Source of the DNA: Bradyrhizobium sp. NP1
GTDB taxonomy: Bacteria > Pseudomonadota > Alphaproteobacteria > Rhizobiales > Xanthobacteraceae
NCBI RefSeq assembly: GCF_030378205.1
Contig: NZ_CP127385.1
Location: forward strand, 4,132,001 to 4,196,000
Direction: 5' to 3'
DNA length: 64,000 nt
Part shown: one piece after another, positions 1 to 8,627 of the stretch
How positions within the stretch are numbered: the stretch's first letter is position 1
Layout: every line of letters begins with the position of its first letter
Program-made: the position numbers and the translations under genes
Notes under the pieces: model-generated
Database searches by the model: none
Seen by the model: only the letters and a program-made list of their open reading frames with translations
What the model was told of the DNA's origin: nothing

Positions 1-135
1 TACGGGCAGAGCATCACCGACGGCTGCATCGACTTTGCAACCACGGAAAAGGTGCTGACTGAACTGGCCGCCTCCGTCCCGGCGCGGCGCGCGACCAAGC
101 GCAGCACGCTGCGCGAAGGTTCGCTTCGGCGCTGA
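1..135 (+). CDS. 3-deoxy-7-phosphoheptulonate synthase, C-terminal end (partial)
   Basis: Only the last 44 codons are in the window; the gene begins to the left. The reading frame starts YGQSITDGCIDFATTEKVL and ends at TGA 133-135. The YG-SITD-CI stretch followed by a short helix matches the C-terminal end of class I (AroF/G/H-type) DAHP synthases, which condense phosphoenolpyruvate and erythrose 4-phosphate in the first step of the shikimate pathway. The basic tail after the conserved block is longer than in the enteric enzymes. The product call rests on this short segment, so the family is likely and the isozyme is unknown. Confidence 0.72.
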   Translation, partial: YGQSITDGCIDFATTEKVLTELAASVPARRATKRSTLREGSLRR

Positions 136-255
136 ACGAAAAAGCGGCCCGCTACCGACATTCGCATGCTGTCCGAAAAGGACTGTTGCGATTGCCGGGA
201 TCGGGCCGCTCGGGTTTGCTATGGCGTGCGCACCGGCCTTGCGCGTCCTGCCCGA

Positions 256-1173
256 TCAGGCGCTTTTGGCGTAGCTGCGCAGCTTCGCATCGAGAATCGC
301 GAGCATGGATTCGCGCAGCGGATCGCGCGAGCCCCTGAGCCATGCGGCCGCCAGCGGCAATCGGCCCAGTGCTCCGCTTCCCTTCGGCCTGAGCCGGACG
401 AACCGGACGCCGGAGATCGCCATGCGCGAGGTCCAGCGCGGAACGATCGCCACCCCGAGCCGCGCTGCCACCAGATTGACGATGGTCTGCTTCTCGTCCG
501 CGCTCTGCGCGACATGCGGCACGAGGCCCGCTTCCTCGAACAGCTTCATGGTGAGGTCATGGCTGTGCGGTCGCGAGCGCCGGTCCGGCACGATCAGGGG
601 CTGGTCGGCGATATCGGAAAGCGAGACCGATCTGCGGCGCGCGAGCGCATGCCGCTGGGGAAAGGCGACCACCGCGGTTTCCTTGAGCAGCGGCTGGAAC
701 GCGATCCGCTTGTCGGGAGCCTCGGGCGGGCGGACGAAAGCGAGATCAAGCGCGCCGGAAAGAATCTTCGGCAATAGCCGGATCGTCTTTTCCTCGAGGA
801 GCTGGACCGCGATCTCCGGATGCCGCGCGCGAAAATCATGCAGCAGCGGCGGCAACAGCCCGGCCGCCGCGCTGTCGATCGCGCCGACCCGAAAACGCCG
901 CGCCCGCCTGGAGCGGGAGTCCTTGCGGAAATTGTCCTCGACGGCTTCGACCCTGGCGAGGATCGCCCGCGCCTCGCCCAGCAACAGCGAGCCGTCCTCC
1001 GTCAATGCAACCGCCCGCGTGGTCCTCGCGAACAGCCGCGTTGCCAGATCCTCCTCGAGCAGCTTGATATGCCGGCCGAGCGCTGAGGGCAGCATGTGCA
1101 GCCGCTGCGCCGCCCGGCCGAAATGCAGCTCCTCGGCGGTCGCGACGAAGCAGCGTAGCTGATGCAATTCCAT
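256..1173 (-). CDS. ttuA: LysR-family transcriptional regulator (TtuA-like)
   Basis: A 305-residue protein with the typical LysR layout: a winged helix-turn-helix in residues 1-60 (starting [19 protein letters not shown]), a linker helix, then a periplasmic-binding-protein-like co-inducer domain. Length is standard. It is divergent from an MFS transporter and a tartrate/malate dehydrogenase, and a T-N11-A box (TTATA-N11-TATAA, 1204-1224) lies between them. It most likely controls the divergent genes and itself. In Agrobacterium vitis the same trio (LysR regulator, transporter, dehydrogenase) forms the tartrate locus ttuABC, which is the reason for the symbol. The family is certain; the inducer is inferred. 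Confidence 0.85.
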   Translation of the reverse strand: MELHQLRCFVATAEELHFGRAAQRLHMLPSALGRHIKLLEEDLATRLFARTTRAVALTEDGSLLLGEARAILARVEAVEDNFRKDSRSRRARRFRVGAIDSAAAGLLPPLLHDFRARHPEIAVQLLEEKTIRLLPKILSGALDLAFVRPPEAPDKRIAFQPLLKETAVVAFPQRHALARRRSVSLSDIADQPLIVPDRRSRPHSHDLTMKLFEEAGLVPHVAQSADEKQTIVNLVAARLGVAIVPRWTSRMAISGVRFVRLRPKGSGALGRLPLAAAWLRGSRDPLRESMLAILDAKLRSYAKSA

Positions 1174-1203
1174 GGGCCGGCGTCCCGTTTGCGCGCGGGC
1201 CGA

Positions 1204-1224
1204 TTATATCATTTTTTTGTATAA
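1204..1224. promoter_or_regulatory. LysR-type binding box TTATA-N11-TATAA
   Basis: A perfect 5-bp inverted repeat separated by exactly 11 bases, mostly a T-run, in the 152-bp divergent region between the LysR gene (start at 1173) and the MFS gene (start at 1326). This is the classical T-N11-A architecture of LysR recognition-binding sites. It lies about 30 bp from the regulator start codon, consistent with autoregulation. Confidence 0.65.
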
Positions 1225-1325
1225 ACCGAAGCGGATTGAAGCCGCCGCCCTGCCCTGTCTATTGTCGCCCGAACGGCGCGAAAGACCGGCGCCATCAAGA
1301 CAATTCGGCCGAGGAAACCCAGGAC

Positions 1326-2633
1326 ATGGCGAGCGAGCTGCAGGCGCGCGTGCTGCGCAAGATCTCCCTTCGCATCGTGCCGTTCATCATGCTGCTGTAT
1401 TTCGTGGCCTTCATCGACCGCGTCAACATCGGCTTCGCGGCGCTGACGATGAACAAGGACCTCGGGCTCTCGCCGGCCGTGTTCGGCTTCGGCGCGGGCA
1501 TCTTCTTCTGGGGCTACTTCCTGTTCGAAGTCCCCTCCAACATCATCCTCCACAAGATAGGCGCCCGGATCTGGATCGCGCGGGTGATGATCACCTGGGG
1601 CGTCGTGTCGGCCGCGATGGCGTTCGTGCAGGGTGCGACGAGCTTCTACGTGCTGCGCTTCCTGCTTGGTGCGGCGGAGGCCGGCTTCTTCCCCGGCATC
1701 ATCCTCTATCTGTCCTACTGGTTCCCGGCCCGCCAGCGTGCGGCCGTCACCGCCCTGTTCATGGCAGCCGCACCGCTGTCGACGGTGCTCGGCTCGCCCG
1801 TCTCCGGCGCGCTGCTCGATATGGACGGGCTGCTCGGCTTCAAGGGCTGGCAATGGCTGTTCGTGCTCGAGGCGGTGCCCGCCGTCCTGCTCGGCTTCGT
1901 CGTGCTCGGCTTCCTGACCGATCGGCCGGAGCAGGCCAAATGGCTCGACAGCGATGAACGCGACTGGCTGGTCGCGACGATGAACGCCGAAAACGCCGGC
2001 AAGGCCGCAACCGCTGGCCACAGCGTCTGGCGCGGCCTCGCCGATCCGCGCGTGCTTGCATTGTCGCTGGTCTATTTCGGCACCTCGGCCGGCCTCTACA
2101 CGCTCGGCGTCTGGGCGCCGCAGATCATCAAGCAGTTCGGGCTGTCGTCGCTGCAGGTGGGATTCCTCAACGCTTTGCCGGCGACCGCCGCCGTCATTGC
2201 CATGGTGCTGTGGGCGCGGCATTCCGATCGCACCGGCGAGCGCACCTGGCATGTGGTGCTGGCCTGCCTGTTGTCCGCGGCGGGGCTGGCCTTCGCAGGG
2301 CTCGCGACCGGCGTCGTTGCCGTCCTGGTCGCGCTGACGCTGGTCAATATCGGGATCAGCTCATCCAAGCCGCCGCTCTGGAGCATGCCGACCTTGTTCC
2401 TGTCGGGCTCGGCCGCGGCGACCGGCATCGCCACCATCAACTCGATCGGCAATCTCGGCGGCTTCGTCGGTCCGGCGATGATCGGCTGGATCAAGGATCA
2501 GACCGGCAGCTTCGCCGGCGGCCTCTACTTCGTCGCCGCCTTGCTTCTGGTATCGGCCATTCTCACTCTCGTTCTGTCGCGCGCGCAACATGCACGGTCC
2601 GAGCCTGCTTCCGCGCCCGCCCGATCGCATTGA
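1326..2633 (+). CDS. ttuB: MFS transporter, ACS family (tartrate/organic-acid type)
   Basis: A 435-residue, 12-helix major facilitator of the anion:cation symporter family. The first helix carries the family signature LLYFVAFIDRVNIGFAAL, and a later segment reads YWFPARQRA. I chose ATG 1326 because a GAGGAAA-type ribosome site precedes it; an upstream TTG at 1236 would add 30 residues unlike the family. The gene is divergent from the LysR gene and 27 bp upstream of a tartrate-dehydrogenase-like gene, so it probably imports that enzyme's substrate (tartrate or a related C4 dicarboxylate). Family membership is clear; substrate is inferred from context. Confidence 0.85.
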   Translation: MASELQARVLRKISLRIVPFIMLLYFVAFIDRVNIGFAALTMNKDLGLSPAVFGFGAGIFFWGYFLFEVPSNIILHKIGARIWIARVMITWGVVSAAMAFVQGATSFYVLRFLLGAAEAGFFPGIILYLSYWFPARQRAAVTALFMAAAPLSTVLGSPVSGALLDMDGLLGFKGWQWLFVLEAVPAVLLGFVVLGFLTDRPEQAKWLDSDERDWLVATMNAENAGKAATAGHSVWRGLADPRVLALSLVYFGTSAGLYTLGVWAPQIIKQFGLSSLQVGFLNALPATAAVIAMVLWARHSDRTGERTWHVVLACLLSAAGLAFAGLATGVVAVLVALTLVNIGISSSKPPLWSMPTLFLSGSAAATGIATINSIGNLGGFVGPAMIGWIKDQTGSFAGGLYFVAALLLVSAILTLVLSRAQHARSEPASAPARSH

Positions 2634-2660
2634 TCCCATCCCCCCACGCGGAGACTTTCC

Positions 2661-3734
2661 ATGCGCACTCATTCGATCGCTGCCATTCCCGCCGACGGCA
2701 TCGGCCCCGAGGTCATTACCGCAGGCATCCGCGTCATGGAGGCGCTGGCCCGGCGCGCCGGCGATCTCTCTTTCAGTTTCAAGACCTTCGATTGGGGCTC
2801 CGACTACTACAAGAAGCACGGCGTGATGATGCCGGCGGACGGGCTCGACCAGCTCAGGAAGTTCGACGCGATCTATTTCGGCGCGGTCGGCGCCCCCGAT
2901 GTGCCCGACCACATCACGCTCTGGGGCCTGCGGCTGCCGATCTGCCAGGGTTTTGACCAGTACGCCAACGTGCGGCCGACCAAGATCCTGCCCGGCGTCG
3001 CTTCGCCGCTCCGCAATGTCGGCGTCGGCGATCTCGACTGGGTGATCGTGCGCGAGAATTCGGAAGGCGAATATGCGGGTGCCGGCGGCCGGGCGCACAA
3101 GGGGCTGCCGGAAGAGGTCGGCACGGAAGTCGCGATCTTCACCCGCGTCGGCGTCACGCGCATCATGCGCTACGCCTTCCGGCTTGCGCAGGCCCGGCCG
3201 CGCAAATTGCTCACCGTGGTGACGAAATCCAACGCGCAGCGCCACGGCATGGTGATGTGGGACGAGATCGCCGCCGAAGTGGCGCGCGAGTTTCCCGACG
3301 TGACCTGGGACAAGATGCTGGTCGATGCCATGACGGTGCGCATGACGCTGCATCCGAAGAGCCTCGACACCATCGTGGCGACCAACCTGCACGCCGACAT
3401 CCTCTCCGACCTCGCCGGCGCGCTCGCCGGCAGCCTTGGCGTGGCGCCGACCGGCAACATCGATCCGGAGCGCCGCTTCCCCTCGATGTTCGAGCCGATC
3501 CACGGCTCGGCCTTCGACATCACCGGCAAGGGCATCGCCAACCCGGTGGCAACCTTCTGGACCGGCGTGCAGATGCTGGAGCATCTCGGCGAGAAGGATG
3601 CCGCGGCACGCCTGATGACGGCGGTGGAAAAGGTCTGCGCGGCCGGCGTGCTGACGCCCGACGTCGGCGGCAAGGCCACGACCAAGGAGGTCACCGACGC
3701 CGTCATCGACGCCATCCACGGCTCCAACGTCTGA
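2661..3734 (+). CDS. ttuC: Tartrate / D-malate dehydrogenase (isocitrate/isopropylmalate dehydrogenase family)
   Basis: A 357-residue beta-decarboxylating dehydrogenase. It shows IPADGIGPEV at the N-terminus, VRENSEGEYAG (substrate loop), NLHADILSDL (metal-binding aspartates) and EPIHGSAFDITGKGIANP (NAD-binding loop). The length and the SEGEYAG/SAFDITGKG variants match tartrate dehydrogenase/D-malate decarboxylase (TtuC, DmlA) rather than LeuB. It acts in the cytoplasm with NAD and Mn/Mg. Only 27 bp separate it from the MFS gene, so the two are probably co-transcribed under the divergent LysR regulator. D-malate versus tartrate preference cannot be decided from sequence. Confidence 0.85.
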   Translation: MRTHSIAAIPADGIGPEVITAGIRVMEALARRAGDLSFSFKTFDWGSDYYKKHGVMMPADGLDQLRKFDAIYFGAVGAPDVPDHITLWGLRLPICQGFDQYANVRPTKILPGVASPLRNVGVGDLDWVIVRENSEGEYAGAGGRAHKGLPEEVGTEVAIFTRVGVTRIMRYAFRLAQARPRKLLTVVTKSNAQRHGMVMWDEIAAEVAREFPDVTWDKMLVDAMTVRMTLHPKSLDTIVATNLHADILSDLAGALAGSLGVAPTGNIDPERRFPSMFEPIHGSAFDITGKGIANPVATFWTGVQMLEHLGEKDAAARLMTAVEKVCAAGVLTPDVGGKATTKEVTDAVIDAIHGSNV

Positions 3735-3807
3735 TCGACGTTGCAGCGCGCAAACGGTGATCGCGAATTCCTGATCTCAGCGGGCCGCAAGTCCTGTTAA
3801 AGGGGGC

Positions 3808-3972
3808 TAGTGGTCCGATTCTAACATTCGCATCCCGTCGCAGTAGGTGCTTTGCGAATGTCAGAATCAAAGGGCCACTAGCAAATTGTTGATGTTAGTG
3901 GGGCTTTGGATTTGACGTTCGCATGAGTAAATCGCGGCAGATGCCGTAGCGAAAGTCAAATCCGCCCCGCTA
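3808..3972. repeat. Two-hairpin intergenic repeat, copy A
   Basis: Hairpin 1 (3808-3880) has outer arms TAGTGGTCC / GGGCCACTA and inner arms GATTCTAACATTCGCA / TGCGAATGTCAGAATC. A 15-base linker (GCAAATTGTTGATGT) leads to hairpin 2 (3896-3972), with arms TAGTGGGG...GGATTTGACGTTCGC and GCGAAAGTCAAATCC...CCCCGCTA. The element lies between the tartrate dehydrogenase gene and the YqaA-like gene. Copy C is the same element in reverse orientation. Confidence 0.85.
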
Positions 3973-4004
3973 GAGGCCCCTTCCTGGGCCATGCATGGAG
4001 CTGG

Positions 4005-4601
4005 ATGGCCTACCTTTCCCGTAATCGCGATGTTTGGCTGCGCCGCGCCGAGGCTTTCTCGGACAGCGGCTGGGGCGTCGCGCTGCTGGCGCTGATCTCG
4101 TTTGCGGACAGCTCCGTGCTGCCGCTGATGCCGGACCTGCTGCTCGTCCCGATGTTGCTGCTGCGTCCGAAGCGGAGCCTGTGGTTCACCACGGTCTGCG
4201 TGGTCGCATCATCTGTCGGCGCCCTCGTCGGCTACGGCATCGGCCATCTCGCCTGGGGGATGTTCGGCCAGACCCTGGTCGAGCTTTACGGACAGGCCGA
4301 CAATTTCCAGCGCTACCGGACGCTCGTCGAGGAATGGGGTGTGTGGATCATCATCGCCAAGAGCTTCACGCCGATCCCCTTCAAGTTCATCGCGATTGCC
4401 GCGGGCGTCGCGTCGATGAACCTTGTGACCTTCACCGTCGCAACCGTGATCGGACGCGCAATACACTTTGCCATTGTCGCCGCGCTTGTGGCGTTCTTCG
4501 GCCAGCAGTTCCTGCAATTCCTCGAGAAATACGAAAAGTGGCTGCTCGGCGCCGGCGTTCTGGCCGCGATCTGCGTCGGTGTTGTCTTTTCGTTGCGCTA
4601 G
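4005..4601 (+). CDS. YqaA/DedA-like inner-membrane protein
   Basis: A 198-residue polytopic membrane protein of the SNARE-associated/DedA (VTT) superfamily, YqaA branch. Visible features are a first segment FADSSVLPLMPDLLLVPML, a glycine-rich GYGIGHLAWGMFG, the conserved SFTPIPFKFIAIAAGVASM loop and a C-terminal membrane anchor. Proteins of this superfamily are linked to lipid scrambling or membrane homeostasis, but this branch has no assigned substrate. ATG 4005 is preceded by GGAG at six bases. It begins 32 bp after repeat copy A. A second DedA-family gene of a different branch lies at 33622-34152. Confidence 0.85.
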   Translation: MAYLSRNRDVWLRRAEAFSDSGWGVALLALISFADSSVLPLMPDLLLVPMLLLRPKRSLWFTTVCVVASSVGALVGYGIGHLAWGMFGQTLVELYGQADNFQRYRTLVEEWGVWIIIAKSFTPIPFKFIAIAAGVASMNLVTFTVATVIGRAIHFAIVAALVAFFGQQFLQFLEKYEKWLLGAGVLAAICVGVVFSLR

Positions 4602-4704
4602 CGGCTCGACAGATTGCCGCGAAGCGGCGCCTTTCCCGACGGCGCGCAAGACGTCCCGCGCTTTCCCGCACGGGCAACGGGCCAATAACTGAGCGTGAAT
4701 GACG

Positions 4705-4744
4705 CAACGCCGCCATAGCGGAATATGCTCGCCAGGCGGCGTTG
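4705..4744. other. Perfect 10-bp inverted repeat in an otherwise empty spacer
   Basis: CAACGCCGCC (4705-4714) pairs perfectly with GGCGGCGTTG (4735-4744) across a 20-base loop, 103 bp after the YqaA-like stop codon. No T-tract follows on either strand, so it is at best a weak terminator. The rest of 4602-4843 shows no convincing gene. Confidence 0.5.
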
Positions 4745-4843
4745 GTCAGTCCCGAGGCTCTAATATTTCCTCGGCCCGGATGAGCATGCAAGCTCCGTGC
4801 AAAGGTTCATTGGAATCCGTTCTTCACCGGAGAACTACGGAGC

Positions 4844-5029
4844 CTACTTCGCCGCCGGGGCCGTGCTTGCGGCAATCGCGCGCTCAACCTCCTGCGCCAA
4901 GTTCGCATGATGCTCGGCAAGCTTCGCGAACAGGTCCTTCTTCTTTTTGTCCGTCGCCAAATTGCTGATCAGTTCGCACTCCGCCGCTTCCGCACGGAGC
5001 TTCTCCAGATGCGCCCGCATATCCTTCAT
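4844..5029 (-). CDS. Small hypothetical protein (helical, 61 aa)
   Basis: A 61-residue, probably all-helical soluble protein starting MKDMRAHLEKLRAEAAECEL and ending in an alanine-rich tail. There is no signal peptide or membrane segment. The start is supported by a GGGAGA ribosome site six bases upstream. Its charged helical content (KKKKDLFAKLAEHHANLAQEVE) is similar to small uncharacterised rhizobial proteins. No function can be assigned. Confidence 0.65.
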   Translation of the reverse strand: MKDMRAHLEKLRAEAAECELISNLATDKKKKDLFAKLAEHHANLAQEVERAIAASTAPAAK

Positions 5030-5231
5030 CGATCTTCTCCCTGCTGTGTGACAGGAGCGCTCGTCTCAGGCGCCGGAATGCCATGTTGCAAGTTCCGGCA
5101 TTGGCGATATCACTGCACGGTTCCGGTGCAGGTGCCACCGGTTTTTGCCGCTGCTCCGCAGAGGCGCATCCGGCGCAGCAAGAGGTGCAACCGGCCTGGC
5201 TGCGGACGCCAACTCAACCGGATGATTTTGA

Positions 5232-5456
5232 CTAATAGGACAACTGGCGAACTTCACCCGGCGCGATGTTCAACTTGACAGCTTCGGGTGCTTGTAAGGC
5301 CCCCTCCAAGAGGGAGGCAGTCCAGCCTTCCGGTATCGCATCCAAGACCCGATCGACGGCCGTTTCACGCGAGGTTGCGGCGATCCAGAACTGATGCTGC
5401 CGGTCGTCGGTGGTAACCCTGACCAGATGAATGTTGTCGGCAAGAACCCTCGCCAT
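5232..5456 (-). CDS. Small hypothetical protein (74 aa)
   Basis: A 74-residue soluble protein starting MARVLADNIHLVRVTTDD and containing ATSRETAVDRVLDAIPEGWT, an alternating strand/helix pattern. A good GGAGG ribosome site sits eight bases before the ATG. I do not recognise a named family. It lies alone between two other small genes, with no operon partner. The mix of charged and hydrophobic residues and the ribosome site make it more convincing than the overlapping frames. Confidence 0.62.
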   Translation of the reverse strand: MARVLADNIHLVRVTTDDRQHQFWIAATSRETAVDRVLDAIPEGWTASLLEGALQAPEAVKLNIAPGEVRQLSY

Positions 5457-5711
5457 GGATGGCCTCCGTGATGCCCGCCTTGCTTATAGACCCCTCGGCT
5501 GCTGCCCGTCGTTCCGGACGAGTACGGGTGCTCATGACGGCGGCGCGCAAGGAAATCGATGATATCGGCCCGCATTGAACAGCAAGGTCATGGAACCATT
5601 GGCGACGCCGCGGGAACCGGTGCGCTGTGCCGTGCAGCAACACCGGCATGTGAATGGCAACGGGGCAACCGGTTCCCGTTAGGAACCGTTTACCCAGACA
5701 GGGAGACCACT

Positions 5712-5891
5712 ATGCCGGTCACAGTCGCAATTGTCGGGGGCTGGATTTTGTTGAACGGGGCGCTGGCCGCCGCGCTGTTGACGCGCCGTGAAAGACCCCG
5801 CGTGCGGGCGAAGCTTGCGGCCTGGGTACTCCGAGGCGAGCGGCGCCCGGCCCGCCGCCTCCGGCCGCGGCCGTTACACAGCGGTCGCTGA
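5712..5891 (+). CDS. Small single-pass membrane protein (59 aa)
   Basis: A short ORF beginning MPVTVAIVGGWILLNGALAA, which reads as one transmembrane helix, followed by a strongly basic cytoplasmic tail (RRERPRVRAKLAAWVLRGERRPARR). ATG 5712 follows GGGAGA at 5701. The hydrophobic helix and ribosome site support coding; the rest of the frame resembles GC-rich noise, so the call is tentative. No function is recognised. The following 228 bases (5892-6119) show no gene. Confidence 0.5.
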   Translation: MPVTVAIVGGWILLNGALAAALLTRRERPRVRAKLAAWVLRGERRPARRLRPRPLHSGR

Positions 5892-6119
5892 GCAGAAGCG
5901 GTTCTTCGGCTCGCGCCCCTGACGGCTTGAAACTTTTGTACGTGCTGCCGGTGATGCCAAAATCACAGACTCTTCGCGCCTCACCGGCGGCGTGATATCG
6001 CGTTGCGCTTGGATTGGCCCGTCGGGCATGACTTTGTCGTGTGAAGCCGCTTGATTCTCACCCAGACCCGGGATTGTTTGACAGGGGCTTTACTACCTCT
6101 CACTCACCCGGACGAAGCG

Positions 6120-7142
6120 ATGCAACTTGACCGCAGACCGTTGTCCGACCGGCTCGCTGCCTTTCCGCGCCTGGGTTTGGCCAATCTGCCGACGCAGCTC
6201 GAGCCGATGAAGCGGCTGACGGCTGATCTCGGCGGACCACGGCTGTGGGTCAAGCGCGACGATGAGACCGGGCTCGGCTTCGGCGGCAACAAGTTGCGCA
6301 AGCTCGACTACGTCCTGCACGAGGCACTTTCGAGCGGCGCCGATACGATCGTCTCGGGCGGCGTCGTGCAATCGAACAGCCAAAGGCAGGTTGCGGCGGT
6401 TGCGGCAAAACTTGGCCTCGCGTGCCATCTTGCGGTCTACCACGGCCGGGTCGAACCGCCGACGCCGGAATACAAGAGCTCGGGCAATGCGTTTCTCAAT
6501 CGGCTGTTCGGCGCGCAGCTCCATGACGTGCCGTGGACCGGTGACCGCAACGCAGCCATTCGGACGCTCGTCTGCGATCTCGAAGCGAAAGGTCACAGGC
6601 CATACTTTGTGCCGTACGGGGTCTCGAATGCCCTCGGCGCCGTAGGTTACGCCACCACGATTTCGGAGATCGAATCGCAGGCAGCGCGGTTGGGCTTCGC
6701 ACCGGCCGCTATCGTGCACTGCACGGGAAGCGGCGGCACGCAGGCTGGTCTCGTGATCGGGGCAGCCATGGCAATGCCCGGCACGCGGATCGTCGGGATC
6801 GATATCGATGCCGAGCCCATGCGGGTGCGAGCCGATGTGGTGGCGCTTGCGCGAGAGGCGTCCGATCTGCTCGACGTTCCGTTCGACGAAGCAATGGTGG
6901 AGGTCGTAGCAGGGCACGCGGGGCCCGCCTACGGTGTCCCGCACGAGGCCACCGTCGAAGCGATCCGGCTTGCAGGCGGACTCGAGGCTCTTCCACTTGA
7001 TCCGGTCTATTCAGGCAAGGGCCTCGCGGGCCTGATCGCGCTGATCCGCCAGGGGCGCTGGCGCAAGGACGATGATGTCGTCTTCCTGCACACAGGTGGC
7101 GCACCGGCGCTTTTCGCGTACCAGAGCGCGCTCGGAATCTGA
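6120..7142 (+). CDS. D-cysteine desulfhydrase / ACC deaminase family PLP enzyme
   Basis: A 340-residue fold-type II PLP enzyme. The PLP lysine is Lys58 in GFGGNKLRKLDY; further family motifs are SGGVVQSNSQRQVAA and the phosphate-binding loop HCTGSGGTQAGL. Members break down D-cysteine to pyruvate, sulfide and ammonia or open 1-aminocyclopropane-1-carboxylate. The QSNSQRQ and GSGGTQ variants are closer to the D-cysteine desulfhydrase group than to rhizobial AcdS, but sequence alone does not settle the substrate. ATG 6120 is preferred over a TTG at 6051, which would add 23 poorly conserved residues. It stands alone with no regulator beside it. Confidence 0.82.
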   Translation: MQLDRRPLSDRLAAFPRLGLANLPTQLEPMKRLTADLGGPRLWVKRDDETGLGFGGNKLRKLDYVLHEALSSGADTIVSGGVVQSNSQRQVAAVAAKLGLACHLAVYHGRVEPPTPEYKSSGNAFLNRLFGAQLHDVPWTGDRNAAIRTLVCDLEAKGHRPYFVPYGVSNALGAVGYATTISEIESQAARLGFAPAAIVHCTGSGGTQAGLVIGAAMAMPGTRIVGIDIDAEPMRVRADVVALAREASDLLDVPFDEAMVEVVAGHAGPAYGVPHEATVEAIRLAGGLEALPLDPVYSGKGLAGLIALIRQGRWRKDDDVVFLHTGGAPALFAYQSALGI

Positions 7143-7221
7143 TCTGGCGCGTGAAGCTGCCATTTGTGGATGCTGAACCAATGGTCCCGGAAGCAAGATG
7201 CCGACGGGGTCATTTCCCCAT

Positions 7222-7497
7222 TCAGCAGCCGCGGCAGATGCTCTTGATCTTCTTGTCGAGCGCGGCGTCTTCCTTGTTCATGGGATCGTTCGGGTTGCTG
7301 AGGTTCTTCTCGCTCGGCACGTCGCCGGCGCGGGGCTGGCGATGGCCGACCGGCGCCGGCAGCACGTTCGAACCCAATCCCGACGTCCCTCCCGTCGAGC
7401 TCTTGGGATAGCTGGACGTCCCGCCGTTCTGCTGCGCGAACGCGGCGGGGCCGCCGATCACGAGCGTGAGCACCATCGATAGGATTATTTTTCGCAT
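7222..7497 (-). CDS. Secreted hypothetical protein (91 aa)
   Basis: A 91-residue protein with a clear Sec signal peptide (MRKIILSMVLTLVIGGPAAFAQ), a low-complexity Gly/Ser/Thr region, and a C-terminal KKIKSICRGC with two cysteines. The start is set at 7497 because GGGAGG lies just upstream; a start at 7524 would add nine residues before the signal peptide. Probably periplasmic. No known domain. It sits 32 bp beyond the epmB stop on the same strand and could be the last gene of that transcript. Confidence 0.68.
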   Translation of the reverse strand: MRKIILSMVLTLVIGGPAAFAQQNGGTSSYPKSSTGGTSGLGSNVLPAPVGHRQPRAGDVPSEKNLSNPNDPMNKEDAALDKKIKSICRGC

Positions 7498-7529
7498 CAC
7501 ATTCCTCCCGTCGCTGCGGCGCATCCGTT

Positions 7530-8627
7530 TCAGCCCTCAGGGCCGGGCGGGTAGAGATGAACGTCACCGCAATAATCGGCCACACGATAGCGCGTTTCCG
7601 CGCGATGTTCACCCACCGCCGCCGGCTCTGCACGGAGATAATTGGGGCCGACCGGCGCCTTGCCGTGCCCGCCGGGAATGTCGAGCACGTATTCCGGCTG
7701 ACATAGGCCGGATACCCGCCCGCGCAAGCCGCGCATCAGCGCCTGCCCCTCGGCGATGGTGGTACGCAGATGCGCCGTGCCGGGGGCAAGATCGCCGTGA
7801 TGCAGGTAATAGGGCTTGATGCGGCATTCAACGAAGGCGCGCATCAAGGCTTCCAGCGCGGCAAGGTTGTCGTTGACACCGCGCAGCAGCACCGACTGGC
7901 TGACCATGGGAATGCCGGCGTCGATCAGCCGCGCGCAGGCCGCCCGCGCGCCATCGGTCAATTCGCGGGCATGATTGGCGTGCAGCACGACCCAGGTGGT
8001 GGCACCGTTTGCCTTCAGCGCCGCGACCATGTCGTCGCTGATGCGCTCCGGCTGCGCCACAGGCACGCGGGTGTGGAGGCGGATGACCTTCACATGGGCG
8101 ATGGCGGCCAGCTCGTTCATGATTTCGGCGAGCCGCCGCGGCGACAGCATCAGCGGATCGCCGCCGGTCAGGATCACCTCCCAGACCGCTTCGTGCGTAC
8201 GGATATAGTCGAGCGCGCCCGCATAGGCGGCTTGCGACAGTGCGCTTTCCTTGCCGGGACCAACCATCTCGCGGCGGAAGCAGAACCGGCAATACACCGC
8301 GCAGACATGCACGAGCTTGAGCAGCACCCGGTCCGGGTAGCGGTGCACGATGCCTGCGACCGGCGAATGGGCGTCGTCGCCGATCGGATCGGCGCGCTCG
8401 GCGGCCTGCGCCTCCAGCTCGGCCGCATCGGGAATGAACTGGCGCGCGATCGGATCGTCGGGATCGTCGGGATCGATCAGCGCGGCGATATCAGGCGTCA
8501 CCGCGACCGCATAGCGGGCGGCGACCTTTTCGAGATCGGCGAGTGCGGCCGCGGGCGCCAGGCCGTGGGCGACCAGCTCGGCCGGCTGCCGCAAGGTCTC
8601 CGCGAGATTGGCAGTGCGTCCCTTCAT
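7530..8627 (-). CDS. epmB: EF-P beta-lysylation protein EpmB (lysine 2,3-aminomutase-like radical SAM)
   Basis: A 365-residue radical SAM protein. The cluster-binding cysteines are Cys109, Cys113 and Cys116 (CX3CX2C, in VCAVYCRFCFRREMVG), followed by LTGGDPLMLS. It matches YjeK/EpmB, which converts alpha-lysine to beta-lysine for attachment to elongation factor P; its length fits EpmB rather than catabolic lysine aminomutases. Its ATG overlaps the TGA of epmA (ATGA, 8624-8627), so the two are translationally coupled, and efp lies just beyond in the opposite direction. The context makes the assignment secure. Confidence 0.93.
   Translation of the reverse strand: MKGRTANLAETLRQPAELVAHGLAPAAALADLEKVAARYAVAVTPDIAALIDPDDPDDPIARQFIPDAAELEAQAAERADPIGDDAHSPVAGIVHRYPDRVLLKLVHVCAVYCRFCFRREMVGPGKESALSQAAYAGALDYIRTHEAVWEVILTGGDPLMLSPRRLAEIMNELAAIAHVKVIRLHTRVPVAQPERISDDMVAALKANGATTWVVLHANHARELTDGARAACARLIDAGIPMVSQSVLLRGVNDNLAALEALMRAFVECRIKPYYLHHGDLAPGTAHLRTTIAEGQALMRGLRGRVSGLCQPEYVLDIPGGHGKAPVGPNYLRAEPAAVGEHRAETRYRVADYCGDVHLYPPGPEG

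Noticed and set aside
2361..3719. A 452-codon open frame opposite the tartrate dehydrogenase gene
   Set aside because: It mirrors the codon structure of the real gene and extends into the transporter; no signature or ribosome site.
3808..3972. Insertion sequence or MITE with a transposase
   Set aside because: No transposase frame or consistent target-site duplications are visible near any copy. The bodies are two separate hairpins, not one terminal inverted-repeat unit.
4699..4968. An 89-codon plus-strand frame across 4699-4968
   Set aside because: It overlaps the better-supported minus-strand small gene at 4844-5029, has no ribosome site and a random-like composition.
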